Assembly (NCBI RefSeq): GCF_017811155.1
Contig: NZ_JACVCV010000008.1
Coordinates: 214,615 to 278,614 of the forward strand
Direction of reading: 5' to 3'
From: Lunatimonas salinarum
GTDB lineage: Bacteria > Bacteroidota > Bacteroidia > Cytophagales > Cyclobacteriaceae
DNA: 64,000 nucleotides
Part shown: positions 63,274-64,000 of the stretch, piece by piece
Layout: each line of letters starts with the position of its first letter
Numbering within the stretch: the first letter of the stretch is position 1
Program-made: the position numbers and the translations under genes
Notes under the pieces: model-generated
Databases searched by the model: none
What the model was told of the DNA's origin: nothing
What the model saw: the letters and a program-made list of their open reading frames with translations, nothing else

Positions 63274-64000
63274 ATGAGTGATAGAACATTAGAAACATAT
63301 TTCAGTACTGACAACCTTAAACTAGCCTATTACAGAATAGTTTGCTGGCCTGAACGGTTAGTGAAAGACCGTTTTGGAATACATGCCTTTGGTGCTCAAC
63401 TGGACAAAAACTTAAAGCAACTTTCAGAGAAACTCATAGTCGGAAAATATTCACCCCAACATGGCTTTAAATATTACGAGCCAAAATCATCAGGCACACA
63501 AAGGACAAAAACGCTTTTGATGATTGAAGATGCTTTAGTATACCAAGCTATTGCAAATGTGATAGCAGCAAGAAATTATGAATTATTGGCAGAGCATGAT
63601 GATTTTGTATTTGGTTCAGTTTTAATGCCAGACACAAGGCAAGGTGCTGAATTACTCAAACAAGAAAATCCGAAATATTTCTTTTTCAAGTTTTGGAAAT
63701 CATTATTTGTAAGGTTCAAAGACTCTGTAATAAAAGCTATAGAGCAAGACAGGGCAACACACAAGTTCGAAACAGATATAACAGGTTTTTTTGATTCCAT
63801 ACCACACTACAATTTGCTTTTTACACTAAGTACTCATTTTGGTGTGGAGGATGAAATACTGGACTTACTTTCGGTTTGCCTGAATGCATGGTCGGGGACT
63901 AAAGAAAGTAGCACTCCGGGTGTTGGAATACCACAAGGGCCACAGCCCAATGCTATTAAGTTAAGGTTTTGTGATTGGAATTCCTTTCGCCGAAAGTGTG
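63274..64000 (+). CDS. Reverse transcriptase of unknown-group/defence type, 5' part
   Basis: An open frame of 242 codons runs off the right edge. N-terminal residues (LAYYRIVCWPER, YSPQHGFKYYEPKSSGTQRTKTLL, EDALVYQAIANVIAA) match the fingers region of bacterial reverse transcriptases; catalytic Asp D168 in FETDITGFFDSIPH (motif 3/A) and GIPQGPQ at 218-224 (motif 4/B) are clear. The YxDD motif would lie beyond the edge. The layout matches the unknown-group (UG)/DRT defence reverse transcriptases rather than retrons or group II introns, but the group cannot be assigned. After residue 227 the sequence (IKLRFCDWNSFRRKC) departs from the expected LAN-type block. Codon use is A/T-rich unlike its neighbours. 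Confidence 0.88.
   Translation, partial: MSDRTLETYFSTDNLKLAYYRIVCWPERLVKDRFGIHAFGAQLDKNLKQLSEKLIVGKYSPQHGFKYYEPKSSGTQRTKTLLMIEDALVYQAIANVIAARNYELLAEHDDFVFGSVLMPDTRQGAELLKQENPKYFFFKFWKSLFVRFKDSVIKAIEQDRATHKFETDITGFFDSIPHYNLLFTLSTHFGVEDEILDLLSVCLNAWSGTKESSTPGVGIPQGPQPNAIKLRFCDWNSFRRKC

Noticed and set aside
1..64000. tRNA, rRNA or CRISPR array
   Set aside because: None was recognised in the intergenic stretches examined by eye; no regularly spaced repeats were seen.

Overview
The window reads as chromosomal DNA from a Bacteroidota bacterium, most likely order Cytophagales (Cyclobacteriaceae-like). Pointers seen in the sequence are a secreted protein with a type IX secretion (T9SS) C-terminal sorting domain, promoter -7 boxes of the Bacteroidota type (TAnnTTTG), LytS/LytTR two-component proteins, Tat-exported sugar enzymes, a DUF1684 lipoprotein and an archaeal-type phosphosulfolactate synthase homologue. 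The species call is inference. No rRNA, tRNA or CRISPR array was seen.

Layout. 1-11 kb: a Pif1/RecD-type helicase, a T9SS cargo protein, uvrA, then a three-gene exported sugar-oxidation cluster (SUMF1-fold protein, Gfo/Idh/MocA oxidoreductase, hydroxypyruvate-isomerase-like TIM barrel). 11-19 kb: a Fur-family regulator with an SSS symporter, a NahK-like sugar kinase, recG, an OmpA lipoprotein and a pseudouridine synthase. 19-24 kb: MoxR ATPase, LytS-type kinase, two LytTR regulators, PhoH. 24-31 kb, minus strand: a seven-gene run on envelope and lipid themes (rfbC, PHP phosphatase, epimerase, TPR protein, ComA-type synthase, DUF368 transporter, aroE). 31-43 kb: hflX, an RsmF-like methyltransferase, mtgA, DUF2179 and MFS proteins, a secreted phosphoesterase, lutABC, an SGNH hydrolase and DUF1684. 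43-53 kb, minus strand: an acetate/short-chain-acid module (porin, DUF4212 subunit, symporter, 65-aa membrane protein, symporter-histidine kinase, receiver protein, acs) preceded by a gene for an IS1-like DNA-binding protein. 53-56.7 kb: ZIP transporter with ApbE, DUF4349 lipoprotein, DUF1801 protein. 57-61 kb: small VOC, SRPBCC and other orphan genes mixed with truncated or nonsense-carrying remnants. 60.9-62.7 kb: a YdjC deacetylase fused to a serine beta-lactamase-like domain. From about 62.9 kb the DNA becomes AT-rich and a reverse transcriptase gene of the unknown-group/defence type begins and runs off the right edge.

How the genes work together. The acetate module looks self-contained: outer-membrane entry (porin), inner-membrane uptake (two-subunit symporter), sensing (transporter-like kinase plus single-domain receiver) and activation to acetyl-CoA (Acs), with a candidate dedicated regulator upstream. 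lutABC supplies lactate oxidation nearby, so 38-53 kb is rich in organic-acid use. The most likely novelty is the reverse transcriptase island at the right edge, together with its roughly 550-base gene-free leader; most of that system lies outside this window.
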